This document shows positions 23,040 through 32,406 of a DNA stretch of 35,088 bases, in pieces. The first letter of the stretch is position 1. Every line of letters begins with the position of its first letter. Both the position numbers and the translations under genes were made by a program. A model generated the notes under the pieces. The model searched no databases, was not told the origin of the DNA, and saw nothing but the letters and a program-made list of their open reading frames with translations. Source of the DNA: Spirochaetaceae bacterium UBA6089 (GTDB lineage: Bacteria; Spirochaetota; Spirochaetia; Treponematales; Rectinemataceae); NCBI GenBank assembly GCA_002435985.1, contig DIXD01000023.1, positions 1 through 35,088 of the forward strand. The letters are read 5' to 3'.

Positions 23040-24608
23040 TCAGGAGCCAAAGCTCAGCCTATACTCCAGCGAATCGACGAGGGCCACAAAGCTCGCCTCA
23101 ATGATGTCGGTCGACACGCCCACGGTGGTCCAGTTCCGCTGTCCATCTGTGCTCTCGATCAACACACGGACTCTCGAGGCTGTTGCACTGCCGGTTTCGA
23201 GCACGCGCACTTTATAGTCGACCAGATGGACCTCTTCAAGCTCCGGATAGAAGATACGGAGCGCCTTCCTAAGGGCGAGATCAAGCGCGTGGACTGGTCC
23301 GTTTCCGACCGCAGCCGTGGTCTCCGCCTTCCCGTCGACCTTGATTTTGATCATTGCATTGGAGCTCATCTCTCCGTTCGGTACTGGCGATTCACTGCTG
23401 ACTTTATACATGTTCAATTGGAAATGTGGCTGAAATGAGCCAGTGATTTTCTTTACCAAAAGCTCGAAGCTTGCATCCGCGGCCTCGAATTGATAGCCCT
23501 CGTGTTCGAATTTCTTCAGGGTTTCCAGTATCTGTGCCGTCTCGGGGCTGTCCTTCGTGAGCCAGGGCGCTACTGCACGAATTTTCAACAGCACCGCCTT
23601 CTTCCCCGCAACTTCGGAGATCAGAAACCGGCGCCGATTCCCCACAAGCGCAGGATCGATATGCTCAAACGAACGGGACACCTTGTCGACGCCGTCGATA
23701 TGCATGCCTCCTTTGTGGGCAAAGGCGCTCTCGCCGATGTAGGGTTTATTGTTCGGCACAGAGATATTCGCAATTTCCGCAATTCTCATCTCAGTTTCAT
23801 AGAGATGCTCCAGGCTGTCATCGACGCATTGGTAGCCCTCCTTTAATTGAAGATTGGGTATGAGAATGCCTAAATCCGCATTGCCGCAGCGCTCTCCCAA
23901 GCCGGCAAACGTGCCTTGAACATGAACGGCACCCGCTTTGACCGCGAGCATGGAGTTTGCGACTGCACAGCCCGTATCGTTGTGGCAGTGAATCCCGATG
24001 CGCTTCCCATGGTATTCCGCACAGACGGCCGACACAATTTCGTAGACGTACATCGGCGCTGTGCCACCATTGGTATCGCACAGCACGAGGACATCGGCTC
24101 CTCCCTGTACCGCAGCGTGCAGCACCTTGAGAGCATATCCCCTATTGTTGCGCCAGCCGTCGAAGAAGTGTTCGGCATCGAAGATGACCTCTTTCCCTTT
24201 CTCCTTAAAAAAGCGTACCGTTTCGCGAATGCTCTGCAGATTCTCTTCTAAGGTAGTCGAAAGCACATCGGTGACGTGAAGGTCCCAAGCCTTTCCGAAA
24301 ATACTCACACAGGGTGTATTCGCCATAAGAAGAGACTGCACATTGGCATCGTGCTCGACGGAAATGCCTTTTCTTCTCGTGCTGCCGAAGGCGACGAGCT
24401 TTGCGTGCGCAAGCTCGAGCTGGGCTGCTGTAGCAAAGAATTCCATATCCTTCGGGTTCGAGCCTGGGTTTCCTGCTTCGATGTACCGGATGCCGAATGC
24501 ATCCAGCGCCTTCGCTATCTCCAACTTATCGTGCACCGAGAACGATATGCCTTCAGTCTGTGCGCCGTCTCGAAGCGTGGTGTCGAAAATCTCCACTACC
24601 TGTTTCAT
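23040..24608 (-). CDS. cimA: (R)-citramalate synthase
   Basis: 522 residues. A HMGL-like TIM barrel starts IFDTTLRDGAQTEGISFSV; metal ligands lie in IGIHCHNDTGCAVANS and GTFAGLGERCGNAD. The sequence SAFAHKGGMHIDGVDKVSRS is characteristic of the CimA (TIGR00977-type) rather than LeuA branch, and the C-terminal regulatory domain ends in VGVSTDIIEASFVALVDSLEYRL. It condenses pyruvate and acetyl-CoA to citramalate, the threonine-independent entry to isoleucine. Start ATG 24608 aligns with the family; ATG 24638 is an alternative and neither has a strong ribosome site. Last gene of the ilvB-ilvN-ilvC-cimA operon. Confidence 0.92.
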   Translation of the reverse strand: MKQVVEIFDTTLRDGAQTEGISFSVHDKLEIAKALDAFGIRYIEAGNPGSNPKDMEFFATAAQLELAHAKLVAFGSTRRKGISVEHDANVQSLLMANTPCVSIFGKAWDLHVTDVLSTTLEENLQSIRETVRFFKEKGKEVIFDAEHFFDGWRNNRGYALKVLHAAVQGGADVLVLCDTNGGTAPMYVYEIVSAVCAEYHGKRIGIHCHNDTGCAVANSMLAVKAGAVHVQGTFAGLGERCGNADLGILIPNLQLKEGYQCVDDSLEHLYETEMRIAEIANISVPNNKPYIGESAFAHKGGMHIDGVDKVSRSFEHIDPALVGNRRRFLISEVAGKKAVLLKIRAVAPWLTKDSPETAQILETLKKFEHEGYQFEAADASFELLVKKITGSFQPHFQLNMYKVSSESPVPNGEMSSNAMIKIKVDGKAETTAAVGNGPVHALDLALRKALRIFYPELEEVHLVDYKVRVLETGSATASRVRVLIESTDGQRNWTTVGVSTDIIEASFVALVDSLEYRLSFGS

Positions 24609-24638
24609 ATTCGTATGCTGACTCCGTTGATCTTCCAT

Positions 24639-24664
24639 GGCCGAATACACCGGCCGAATACACC
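24639..24664. repeat. Perfect 13-bp tandem duplication before cimA
   Basis: GGCCGAATACACC occurs twice without a gap, 24639-24651 and 24652-24664, in the short ilvC-cimA intergenic space. It lengthens the leader just in front of the alternative start at 24638. Confidence 0.9.
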
Positions 24665-24677
24665 GCAAGAGGTCCCT

Positions 24678-25670
<993 letters not shown>

Positions 25671-25723
25671 TCTCTTTTCCTCCTATCGTGCAAATTTTGT
25701 ATGCCTGATATCCAGACATTCAT

Positions 25724-26230
25724 TCAGGATTCATTTTCGAGACAATACGAGCCTCTTCCCAGCGCCGTCGGCCCGGTTCTGCACATTTCGACGATTTCGT
25801 ATTTGGAAAGAAAATGCAGAAACGCATTCAGTTTCGTGGGCTCTCCCGCAATCTCCACGGCAATCGAGCTCGGCGACAAATCCACGACATTGGCTCGATA
25901 CGCATTGATCGCCTGCATCACCTCAGGAAGGCCTCCATCTTCGAGTTTGATCTTCACCATCATGAGCTCGCGCACGACAATCTTGTCTTGGTCCATCAAC
26001 TGCACTTTTTTTACATCCACGAGCTTATGAAGCTGTTTGACGATCTGTGCTCTGAGATACTCGTCGCCCCACGAAACGATTGTCATCCTCGACAGAGAAG
26101 GATCCTGCGTCACTCCGACGGTTAGACTTTCGATATTGAATGAACGCCTGGCAAACAAGGACGATATCCTCGTGAGCACGCCCGCATGATTGGACACAAG
26201 AAGCGAAACGATACACTGATTACGCTGCAT
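25724..26230 (-). CDS. ilvN: Acetolactate synthase small (regulatory) subunit
   Basis: 168 residues. N-terminal ACT domain: CIVSLLVSNHAGVLTRISSL, then FARRSFNIESLTVG, the valine-binding region; a second ACT-like domain (about 80-160) contains ELMMVKIKLEDG and SSIAVEIAGEPTKLNAFL. It activates IlvB and confers feedback inhibition. GAGGT precedes ATG 26230; 13 bases after the ilvB stop. Confidence 0.95.
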   Translation of the reverse strand: MQRNQCIVSLLVSNHAGVLTRISSLFARRSFNIESLTVGVTQDPSLSRMTIVSWGDEYLRAQIVKQLHKLVDVKKVQLMDQDKIVVRELMMVKIKLEDGGLPEVMQAINAYRANVVDLSPSSIAVEIAGEPTKLNAFLHFLSKYEIVEMCRTGPTALGRGSYCLENES

Positions 26231-26243
26231 GATCGACCTCGCA

Positions 26244-27920
26244 TTACTTTAAAATGATGTCGTTGATGCTCCCGCCGGGCGGAATCATCGGCAGTACTCG
26301 AGCATCGCAGTCGATGCTACACTCGATCAAAACTGGAGATTGGACGTGGAATGCTCGATCCAAGCATCGTTCGAACTCTTCGATCGTCTTGGCTCTGTAC
26401 CCCTGTGCGCCAAACGCTTCGGCCAACTTCACATAGTCGGTCGTGCGATCGAGCGTCGTGTGCGAATATCTCCCATTGAAGAATAAGGTCTGCCACTGTC
26501 TGACCATGCCGAGCGCATTGTTGTTGAGGAGAACAACGACAAGCGGCAGGTTGTTCGAAACGGCCGTCGCCATCTCGTTCATATTCATGTGGAAACTGCC
26601 ATCGCTCGTAAAAAGAACGGTCCTCTGTTTACCCGAGCCGATACAGGCACCTATCGCAGCCCCCATGCCAAAACCCATGGTGCCCAAACCGCCGCTCGTG
26701 ATGAAGGTTCTCGGCTTTTTGAAGCGATAGTACTGCGAAGTCCACATCTGATGCTGACCGACATCGGTGGCGACGACATGGTCGCCCATTCTTCGACAAA
26801 CTGCATCGATAATCGCTTGTGGTGTGAATCTCGCAGGATCCATTTCGAGGTTGTTGTCTGGATGAGCCTTCATATCCTCGACCACACGGGACCACGCTTC
26901 ATGTCGCAAAGGGGGTGTTCTCGAAGTGAGCGCTGCAAGCACTGCCTTCGCATCGCCATAGAGGCCTAAGGTCACTTCGATGTTTTTTCCGACCTCGGCA
27001 GGGTCGATATCGATTTGCAGAATCTTCCTATTGCGCAAAAATTCCTTCGTATTACCGATGGCTCTATCCGAAAAACGCGTCCCTACGGCAATGACAAGAT
27101 CGCTCTCGTGGAGTATCTTTATCGCGCCATAGCGACCGTGCATCCCGACCATTCCCAAAAACCGCGGATGGGAATAGGGAACGGCGGACAAACCCATAAG
27201 GCTCAGACCTATAGGAGCATCGATGTGCTCTGCAAACGCAAGGAGCTCTTCCGAAGCATTCGATAGGACAACGCCGCCGCCACAGTAGATGTAGGGCCTC
27301 TCTGCTTCTTGAATGAGCCGGGCTGCTTCTTCGAACTCTTTCTCACCGATATTCACAAGTTTCTTGGGCGATGCCGCATGCATTGCCGGACGGTTGGAGG
27401 GTTCGTATTCGGTTGTACCTGTCTGCACATCTTTTGTGATGTCGATGAGCACCGGTCCCGGTCTTCCGGAACAGGCAATCGAAAACGCTTCGTGGATTGT
27501 GTCCGCAAGCGCCCGTATATCCTTGACGATATAATTATGTTTCGTGATCGGCATTGTGATGCCCGATATATCGACTTCTTGAAAACTATCGCGGCCGAGC
27601 AAATTCGTCGGCACATTGCCAGTAATGGCGATGACAGGAGAGCTGTCCAAATACGCATTCGCGATGCCCGTCACGAGGTTCGTCGCGCCAGGTCCGCTCG
27701 TCGCGAAAACGATGCCTGGTTTCCCGGTGACACGCGCATAGCCATCGGCGGCGTGCACCGCGCCTTGCTCATGACAGGTCGTGTAGTGCCGCAACTCGTT
27801 GCGCCGCTTGTACAGTTCATCGTAGATATGAATGACGGACCCGCCAGGATAGCCAAAAATGGTATCCACTCCGTGCTCAAGAAGCGTTTCGATCACAATC
27901 TGTGCTCCAGTCATCACCAT
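26244..27920 (-). CDS. ilvB: Acetolactate synthase large (catalytic) subunit
   Basis: 558 residues, ThDP-dependent. The catalytic Glu is in TTCHEQGAVHAADGYAR; FAD-site region VIAVGTRFSDRAIGN; ThDP/Mg motif TSDGSFHMNMNEMATAVSNN with LLNNNALGMVRQWQ. The start is ATG 27920 (MVMTGAQ) with GGAGGC five bases upstream; a longer reading to 27983 would cross the attenuator and is rejected. It condenses pyruvate with pyruvate or 2-oxobutyrate. First structural gene after the leader peptide and terminator. Confidence 0.96.
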   Translation of the reverse strand: MVMTGAQIVIETLLEHGVDTIFGYPGGSVIHIYDELYKRRNELRHYTTCHEQGAVHAADGYARVTGKPGIVFATSGPGATNLVTGIANAYLDSSPVIAITGNVPTNLLGRDSFQEVDISGITMPITKHNYIVKDIRALADTIHEAFSIACSGRPGPVLIDITKDVQTGTTEYEPSNRPAMHAASPKKLVNIGEKEFEEAARLIQEAERPYIYCGGGVVLSNASEELLAFAEHIDAPIGLSLMGLSAVPYSHPRFLGMVGMHGRYGAIKILHESDLVIAVGTRFSDRAIGNTKEFLRNRKILQIDIDPAEVGKNIEVTLGLYGDAKAVLAALTSRTPPLRHEAWSRVVEDMKAHPDNNLEMDPARFTPQAIIDAVCRRMGDHVVATDVGQHQMWTSQYYRFKKPRTFITSGGLGTMGFGMGAAIGACIGSGKQRTVLFTSDGSFHMNMNEMATAVSNNLPLVVVLLNNNALGMVRQWQTLFFNGRYSHTTLDRTTDYVKLAEAFGAQGYRAKTIEEFERCLDRAFHVQSPVLIECSIDCDARVLPMIPPGGSINDIILK

Positions 27921-27956
27921 CTTTGCCTCCACTCTTTTCGTCGACACCGTAAGGCT

Positions 27957-27992
27957 AAAAAAAAAGCCCTGCAGTGATTTCACTGCAGGGCT
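27957..27992 (-). terminator. Intrinsic terminator of the ilv attenuator (region 3:4)
   Basis: Arms 27965-27977 and 27980-27992 (AGCCCTGCAGTGA and its exact complement) form up to 13 pairs, followed on the minus strand by eight to nine U residues (27957-27965). It ends transcription between the leader peptide and ilvB. Confidence 0.95.
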
Positions 27993-28013
27993 CCCTGTAT
28001 GCTCGGATACTCT

Positions 28014-28133
28014 CTATCCGCCGGCATTTTCAGTGAAATCACCATGGTTTGCATGATGAATTACCAGGACAATAATGAGTCCCAGCAAGAGTACGGAAAT
28101 AATGGTGATCTCACTTACGACAACAGCAGACAT
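28014..28133 (-). CDS. ilv leader peptide (Ile/Leu/Val-rich attenuator peptide)
   Basis: A 39-residue peptide, ATG 28133 to TAG 28014. It reads MSAVVVSEITIISVLLLGLI, then IVLVIHHANHGDFTENAGG. Of residues 4-25, 17 are Ile, Leu or Val. A GAGGGAG ribosome site precedes the ATG by nine bases. It is too short to be found by simple gene callers. Ribosome stalling on scarce Ile-, Leu- or Val-tRNA over residues 4-25 would cover RNA region 1 and release region 2 for antitermination. The peptide itself needs no function after synthesis, though it is hydrophobic enough to insert in the membrane. Confidence 0.9.
   Translation of the reverse strand: MSAVVVSEITIISVLLLGLIIVLVIHHANHGDFTENAGG
28031..28115 (-). 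promoter_or_regulatory. Attenuator regions 1 and 2 (alternative RNA pairings)
   Basis: In the minus-strand RNA, region 1 AGUGAGAUCACC (28115-28104) can pair with region 2 GGUGAUUUCACU (28043-28032) over 12 positions with one G-U. Region 2 GUGAUUUCACUG (28042-28031) can instead pair with region 3 CAGUGAAAUCAC (27985-27974) over 12 perfect positions, which breaks the terminator. Region 1 covers leader codons 7-10. Confidence 0.88.
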
Positions 28134-28177
28134 GAAAAATTGCTCCCTCTTCTTCATCCTCAAGATAAAGTGAGGGG

Positions 28178-28206
28178 AATTTACCATGCATAAAAATTCT
28201 TGTCAA
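28178..28206 (-). promoter_or_regulatory. Promoter of the ilv operon
   Basis: A perfect TTGACA (plus 28201-28206) is 17 bases from TAAATT (plus 28178-28183) on the minus strand, about 45 bases before the leader ATG. A second TTGACA lies just upstream. The 105 bases between here and the GH65 stop contain GC-rich partial inverted repeats but no clear U-tailed terminator. Confidence 0.75.
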
Positions 28207-28311
28207 TTGCATTTTTAATATTTTGTCAATTTTTGGGACGCTCTCATCTGCACGAATATGAGATCTGGCAGCCGGCGTCTGGCGGTCTGCGGCTGGAAGC
28301 TAGAGTCCGCC

Positions 28312-31300
28312 CTACCGGCTCCCCTCGACGAGCGCTTCAAGCATTTCGACAGTGATGTCTGCGGTGGAGTCGACGACCAGATCGGCCCCTTCGAGGCCCT
28401 TGCCTACGCCGAGCGCCTTCATGCCGGCAGCCTTTATGGCTTGTATCCCCGCCAGTGAGTCCTCGATACCGACACAGTCTTCAGGGCTGTGGCCGGCGAT
28501 GTCCGCAGCCAGCAAAAACAGCTCGGGATCGGGTTTTCCGCAGACGACGGCGCCGGGATCCGCAATACCATCGAAGAACGGCCCGGGTACCGGTCCCAAC
28601 CCCAACCTATCGATGATCGCCGGGGCATTGCGACTCGCCGAAGCGAGCACGCGCTTCACCCCCCTCTGTCCGAGCCCAAGAAGTAAGGACTTCATTCCCG
28701 GCAGGATGTCGTCGGGATTTAACCCTTTGAGGAGTTCTTTATAATAGGCGTTCTTGCGCTCCGCAAGCTCATGCTTTTCTCCCTCAGGGAGGTTGACGCC
28801 ATTGTGATTCAGGATGACTTCGAGGGCTTCCATCCGTGCCACGCCCTTCAGACGCTCATTCAGCTCCTCCTCAACCTGCCAGCCATTGTCGTCCCCAAGT
28901 CTCTTCCAGGCAAGGTAGTGGTAGCGGGCGGTGTCGGTTACGACACCATCGAGGTCAAAGATCACCGCCCTTAGACTCGGCTTCAGCGACACCAGCACCG
29001 ATTCGCCGGTTTTCAGGCTGATCTTCTGTTTTTTATGAAGGAATGTGAAGGTTTCGGGGCGCTTCCGCTCGCCATCACCCCGGTAAGCACTTTCGAGAGA
29101 ATATCGCACTGTGTTTGTTCCGATGTCGATAAATAGCCTCACAGAGCCGAAACGCAGACTAAAGGCCAGTCTCTGCCAGCCTACGGGCAGGCGCGGATTG
29201 AAGGAGTACCTGGTTCCTCTCTCCGAAGTCGATCGATCCCGGAAGCCTGCAAATCCGTACACGACGGCAAGCCAGCTGCCGGCCATGGCTGCCGTGTGGA
29301 TGCCATCCCTGCTGTTCCCGTGCATGTCGTCGAGGTCCATGCGCACCGTCTTCATGAAGTACTCATATGCGGCCCTACCGTCCCCCGTTTCGGAGGCCAT
29401 GATGCTCTGGATACAGTGCGAAAGCGAAGAATCGCCCGTCGTCAAGGGCTCGTAGAATTTAAAGTTCCGTATCTTTTCGGCCAGCGAAAACTGTTCCGAC
29501 AACAGAAATTGCGCCAAAACGAAGTCCGGTTGCTTTAAGACCTGGTGCCGGTAGATGACGAGCGGATGAAAGTGCAGAAGCAAGGGATACTGCTCCGGCG
29601 GCGTCGTTTGGAAAGGCCAGACCTCTTTCTGCATGAAAGAATCGTCCTGGGCATAGAAGCCCGTTTTCTGGTCATAGGGAAGGTACATCGAGTCGGCGAT
29701 TTTCTGCCACGCTTCAATCTCCGCGTCTTCGAGAGCCGTCTTTTGTTGTAGCAGCACAAAGGCTTCGGCCCTCTCATGCTCCATCGCCCTCAGCGTGCGC
29801 ACCGCGAAGCGAAGGTCGTTTTTCGCCATCAGATTGGTGTAGGCGTTGTTGTTCACAAGCGCAGTGTACTCATCGGGACCTGTCACGCCGTCGATCCTGA
29901 AATGCCCATCATCCCCGTAATGTCCCAACGATGCCCACAGGCGCGCGGTCTCCAGCGCCACTTCCGCGACAGGCCCGTACAGGAATGCCGTGTCGCCCGT
30001 AGCCTCGCAGTATTTTTCCATCGCATACACGATGTCGGCGTCGATATGGTACTGGGCTGTGCCCGCTGGGTAATACGCGCTCGACTCTTCCCCGTCTATG
30101 GTGCGCCAGGGAAAGAGCGCTCCCTTTTCCGACATGATTCGTGCACGGTGCCGGGCCTTCTCCAGAATCGAATACCGGTACTCGAGCAATTTCCGCGCAA
30201 ACTCTGGCTTTGTGTAGGTAAAAAAAGGGCAAACATAGATCTCCGTATCCCAGAAATAGTGCCCCTCATACCCTTCTCCCGTAACACCCTTCGCCGCAAT
30301 GCTGGTGTTTCCCCTGCGTCCGGTGGACTGAAGGACGTGAAAAAGATTGAAGCGCAAGGCCTGTTGGACATCGGGCGCCCCTTCCACGATCACATCGGCA
30401 CTATCCCAAAAATCCGCGAGAAATTCTCTCTGCTCGCGCAGAAGCGCTTCAAACCCGTCCTGCGCAGCGCAGAGGAGTTCTTCGTGGGCCGACCTCCACA
30501 GTAGGTCTTCTTCAGAGATAGGAGCCATGCGGTAGGCCATGTACTTTACCAGAGCAATCCGCTGGCCCGGCTCTATCGTCCCTTCCCAGCGGTGAACTGC
30601 AGACGATGCCTCTGCGGACGGCTGCGAAACAGGGCCGATAAGAGTCCATGACCTTGGACCATCCCAAACATGTCTGACCTGCGCAGTCGCGGCAAGCCCA
30701 CTGCGCCTCGTTGCAATGAGGAGCCTCGCCCCCGCGTCATCGCACTCGAGCCTGGTTATGGAATAGGCATTTCTGGCTATCTTGGAGCCTACGCGCGGAT
30801 CCTTCCCTGCTTTTCTGTTGGCGACCTTGCCCTCGAGCCGGCTCTCGATGCTCGCCGACACCGGCTTTCCGCCCGGAGTGTCGAGCACGCGTACTTCATA
30901 CTTGATTGCAGCGATGCTCTGGCGCACAAGGCTCACAATGCGGGTTGAGCGCACCTCAATCGACACGCCGTTGGGAAGAAGGGCTTTGACCGAGCGAACC
31001 AATTGCCCGTTGTGAAGATCGAGATAACGCTCATAGGACTGAAGCTCAGCCCTGTCCAGGCGGAATTCCTCACCGCCGACGGAGAGCTCGATGAGCTTGG
31101 CATCGGGAAGGTTCAGGATGGTCTCGTGGTTCTCCGCATAGCCATAGGCTGCCTCGCCGTACGCGATGGGCTCTTTCTCGAAAAAGCCATTGAGGTAAGT
31201 ACCTCTGTGAAAGGCCGGGGCCTTCTCTTCGAAATCCCCCCGCAACCCCAGATTCCCGTTTCCGAGGGCGAAAAGCGTCTCATATGTGTCTATCCGATGA

Positions 31301-31347
31301 ATATCATAGCCGGGTTCGGCTATTCTCCATTCGCTATTATCGGCCAT
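28312..31347 (-). CDS. GH65 alpha-glucoside phosphorylase fused to beta-phosphoglucomutase
   Basis: 1011 residues, two enzymes in one chain. Residues 1-780 are GH65: N-terminal beta-sandwich (TYETLFALGNGNLGLRGDFE), (alpha/alpha)6 barrel with FWDTEIYVCPFF (365-376) and general acid Glu493 in VTGPDEYTALVNNNAYTN. Residues about 791-1011 are a HAD beta-phosphoglucomutase: VIFDLDGVVTDTARYHYLAW with Asp798 nucleophile and Asp800, ASASRNAP, GKPDPELFLLAA and GIEDSLAGIQAIKAAG. The GH65 half would phosphorolyse maltose, trehalose, kojibiose, nigerose or similar to beta-glucose 1-phosphate, and the second half convert this to glucose 6-phosphate. Exact specificity cannot be read from sequence. It starts three bases after the LacI stop with AGGAG upstream. 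Confidence 0.92.
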   Translation of the reverse strand: MADNSEWRIAEPGYDIHRIDTYETLFALGNGNLGLRGDFEEKAPAFHRGTYLNGFFEKEPIAYGEAAYGYAENHETILNLPDAKLIELSVGGEEFRLDRAELQSYERYLDLHNGQLVRSVKALLPNGVSIEVRSTRIVSLVRQSIAAIKYEVRVLDTPGGKPVSASIESRLEGKVANRKAGKDPRVGSKIARNAYSITRLECDDAGARLLIATRRSGLAATAQVRHVWDGPRSWTLIGPVSQPSAEASSAVHRWEGTIEPGQRIALVKYMAYRMAPISEEDLLWRSAHEELLCAAQDGFEALLREQREFLADFWDSADVIVEGAPDVQQALRFNLFHVLQSTGRRGNTSIAAKGVTGEGYEGHYFWDTEIYVCPFFTYTKPEFARKLLEYRYSILEKARHRARIMSEKGALFPWRTIDGEESSAYYPAGTAQYHIDADIVYAMEKYCEATGDTAFLYGPVAEVALETARLWASLGHYGDDGHFRIDGVTGPDEYTALVNNNAYTNLMAKNDLRFAVRTLRAMEHERAEAFVLLQQKTALEDAEIEAWQKIADSMYLPYDQKTGFYAQDDSFMQKEVWPFQTTPPEQYPLLLHFHPLVIYRHQVLKQPDFVLAQFLLSEQFSLAEKIRNFKFYEPLTTGDSSLSHCIQSIMASETGDGRAAYEYFMKTVRMDLDDMHGNSRDGIHTAAMAGSWLAVVYGFAGFRDRSTSERGTRYSFNPRLPVGWQRLAFSLRFGSVRLFIDIGTNTVRYSLESAYRGDGERKRPETFTFLHKKQKISLKTGESVLVSLKPSLRAVIFDLDGVVTDTARYHYLAWKRLGDDNGWQVEEELNERLKGVARMEALEVILNHNGVNLPEGEKHELAERKNAYYKELLKGLNPDDILPGMKSLLLGLGQRGVKRVLASASRNAPAIIDRLGLGPVPGPFFDGIADPGAVVCGKPDPELFLLAADIAGHSPEDCVGIEDSLAGIQAIKAAGMKALGVGKGLEGADLVVDSTADITVEMLEALVEGSR

Positions 31348-31350
31348 TGC

Positions 31351-32382
31351 TCAAAGTCTCCTGCAGGATTCTCTCTTGGCAAGTATGGTGGGAAGAATGA
31401 TGTGTTCTTTTCCCCGCGACCCCGTTTCATGGTGTGCTGTGATCTCCTGAAGGAGAAGTCTGGCGGCCACTTCTCCCAAGCCGACCGTGGGTTGCGCTAC
31501 GGTTGTCAGGGCAGGATTGAGGTATCTCGACAGATAGTCGTCGTCGAATCCTGCAATGGAGATATCCTCGGGGATTGCAAGCCCTGCATCGAGTACTGCC
31601 TGAATCGCCCCATACGCGACCATGTCGTTGCCTGCAAAGACGGCGGTTGGTCTGTCTTTTACGCTGAGCAGCTTTTGCATGGCGCGATACCCCGATTCCT
31701 CGGAAAAGTCAGCCACTTCGATGTACTCTGGCGTTTGAGGTATGCCTTTCTCGGCTAAGACCTGTCTGTAGGCCTCCAACCTGTGTTCCGCCGCATAGAA
31801 TGCAAGGGGCGCATGCACGATCATCGCTATCTTTCTGTGTCCAAGCGACACTAAGTACTCGACCATTTCTCGTGCTGCCGCGATGTTATCGATATCCACC
31901 TGCGGGACCGAGAGCCCTTCCAGAGAGCCAATTATCACCAGCGGTACTCCCGCCGTCTCCAGTTCTTGTATTCCGGGGTCATCGGTGTAGGTGTTCATCA
32001 AGATGACACCGTCGAGGCCGCTTGAATGGACAAGATCCAGATAATGCACCTTTGCCTTGCGCAGGGGCCGAAAATCCAGCCTGCAGTGCCGTTTGTTCAG
32101 CACCAGAGCCATCCCCTCTATCAGCCTAAAAAGGTATGCATCGCTGAACATGGAGCTAGAATAGCTAATGAAAAACCCAACGGACCAGGTGGTCTTCCTG
32201 GCAAGGCTTGTGGCGTGAATGTCCGGCACGTACTTCAGTGCTTCGACAGCCTGAAGCACGCGCTGCCGCGTCGCCTCGCTTATGTGTTTCCCCTGTACAT
32301 TATTGAGGATGAACGAAACAGTTGTCCGAGAAACACCTGCCATCTTCGCCACATCCGATGCCGAAATCGACTGTTTTTTCAT
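31351..32382 (-). CDS. LacI-family transcriptional regulator
   Basis: 343 residues. The HTH is ISASDVAKMAGVSRTTVSFILNN (6-28) with hinge helix SEATRQRVLQAVEAL and the YVPDIHATSLARKTT linker; a periplasmic-binding-like effector domain follows (WSVGFFISYSS, DGVILMNTYTDD, HRKIAMIVHA, TAVFAGNDMVAYGA, ISIAGFDDDYLSRYLNPALT). It lies inside the alpha-glucoside operon, 24 bases after the second permease, and probably controls it with the transported sugar as inducer. Its operator is expected beyond the right edge of the window. The ribosome site (GAGGG) is close to ATG 32382. Confidence 0.92.
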   Translation of the reverse strand: MKKQSISASDVAKMAGVSRTTVSFILNNVQGKHISEATRQRVLQAVEALKYVPDIHATSLARKTTWSVGFFISYSSSMFSDAYLFRLIEGMALVLNKRHCRLDFRPLRKAKVHYLDLVHSSGLDGVILMNTYTDDPGIQELETAGVPLVIIGSLEGLSVPQVDIDNIAAAREMVEYLVSLGHRKIAMIVHAPLAFYAAEHRLEAYRQVLAEKGIPQTPEYIEVADFSEESGYRAMQKLLSVKDRPTAVFAGNDMVAYGAIQAVLDAGLAIPEDISIAGFDDDYLSRYLNPALTTVAQPTVGLGEVAARLLLQEITAHHETGSRGKEHIILPTILAKRESCRRL

Positions 32383-32406
32383 ACCCTCGTATTCCCGATA
32401 GGGCTG

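Noticed and set aside
27921..27983. N-terminal extension of ilvB
   Set aside because: It is translated from the terminator stem of the attenuator; the ATG at 27920 has the ribosome site.
27999..28193. Plus-strand 64-residue frame opposite the leader peptide
   Set aside because: It is antisense to the leader peptide and attenuator, with no ribosome site or family resemblance.
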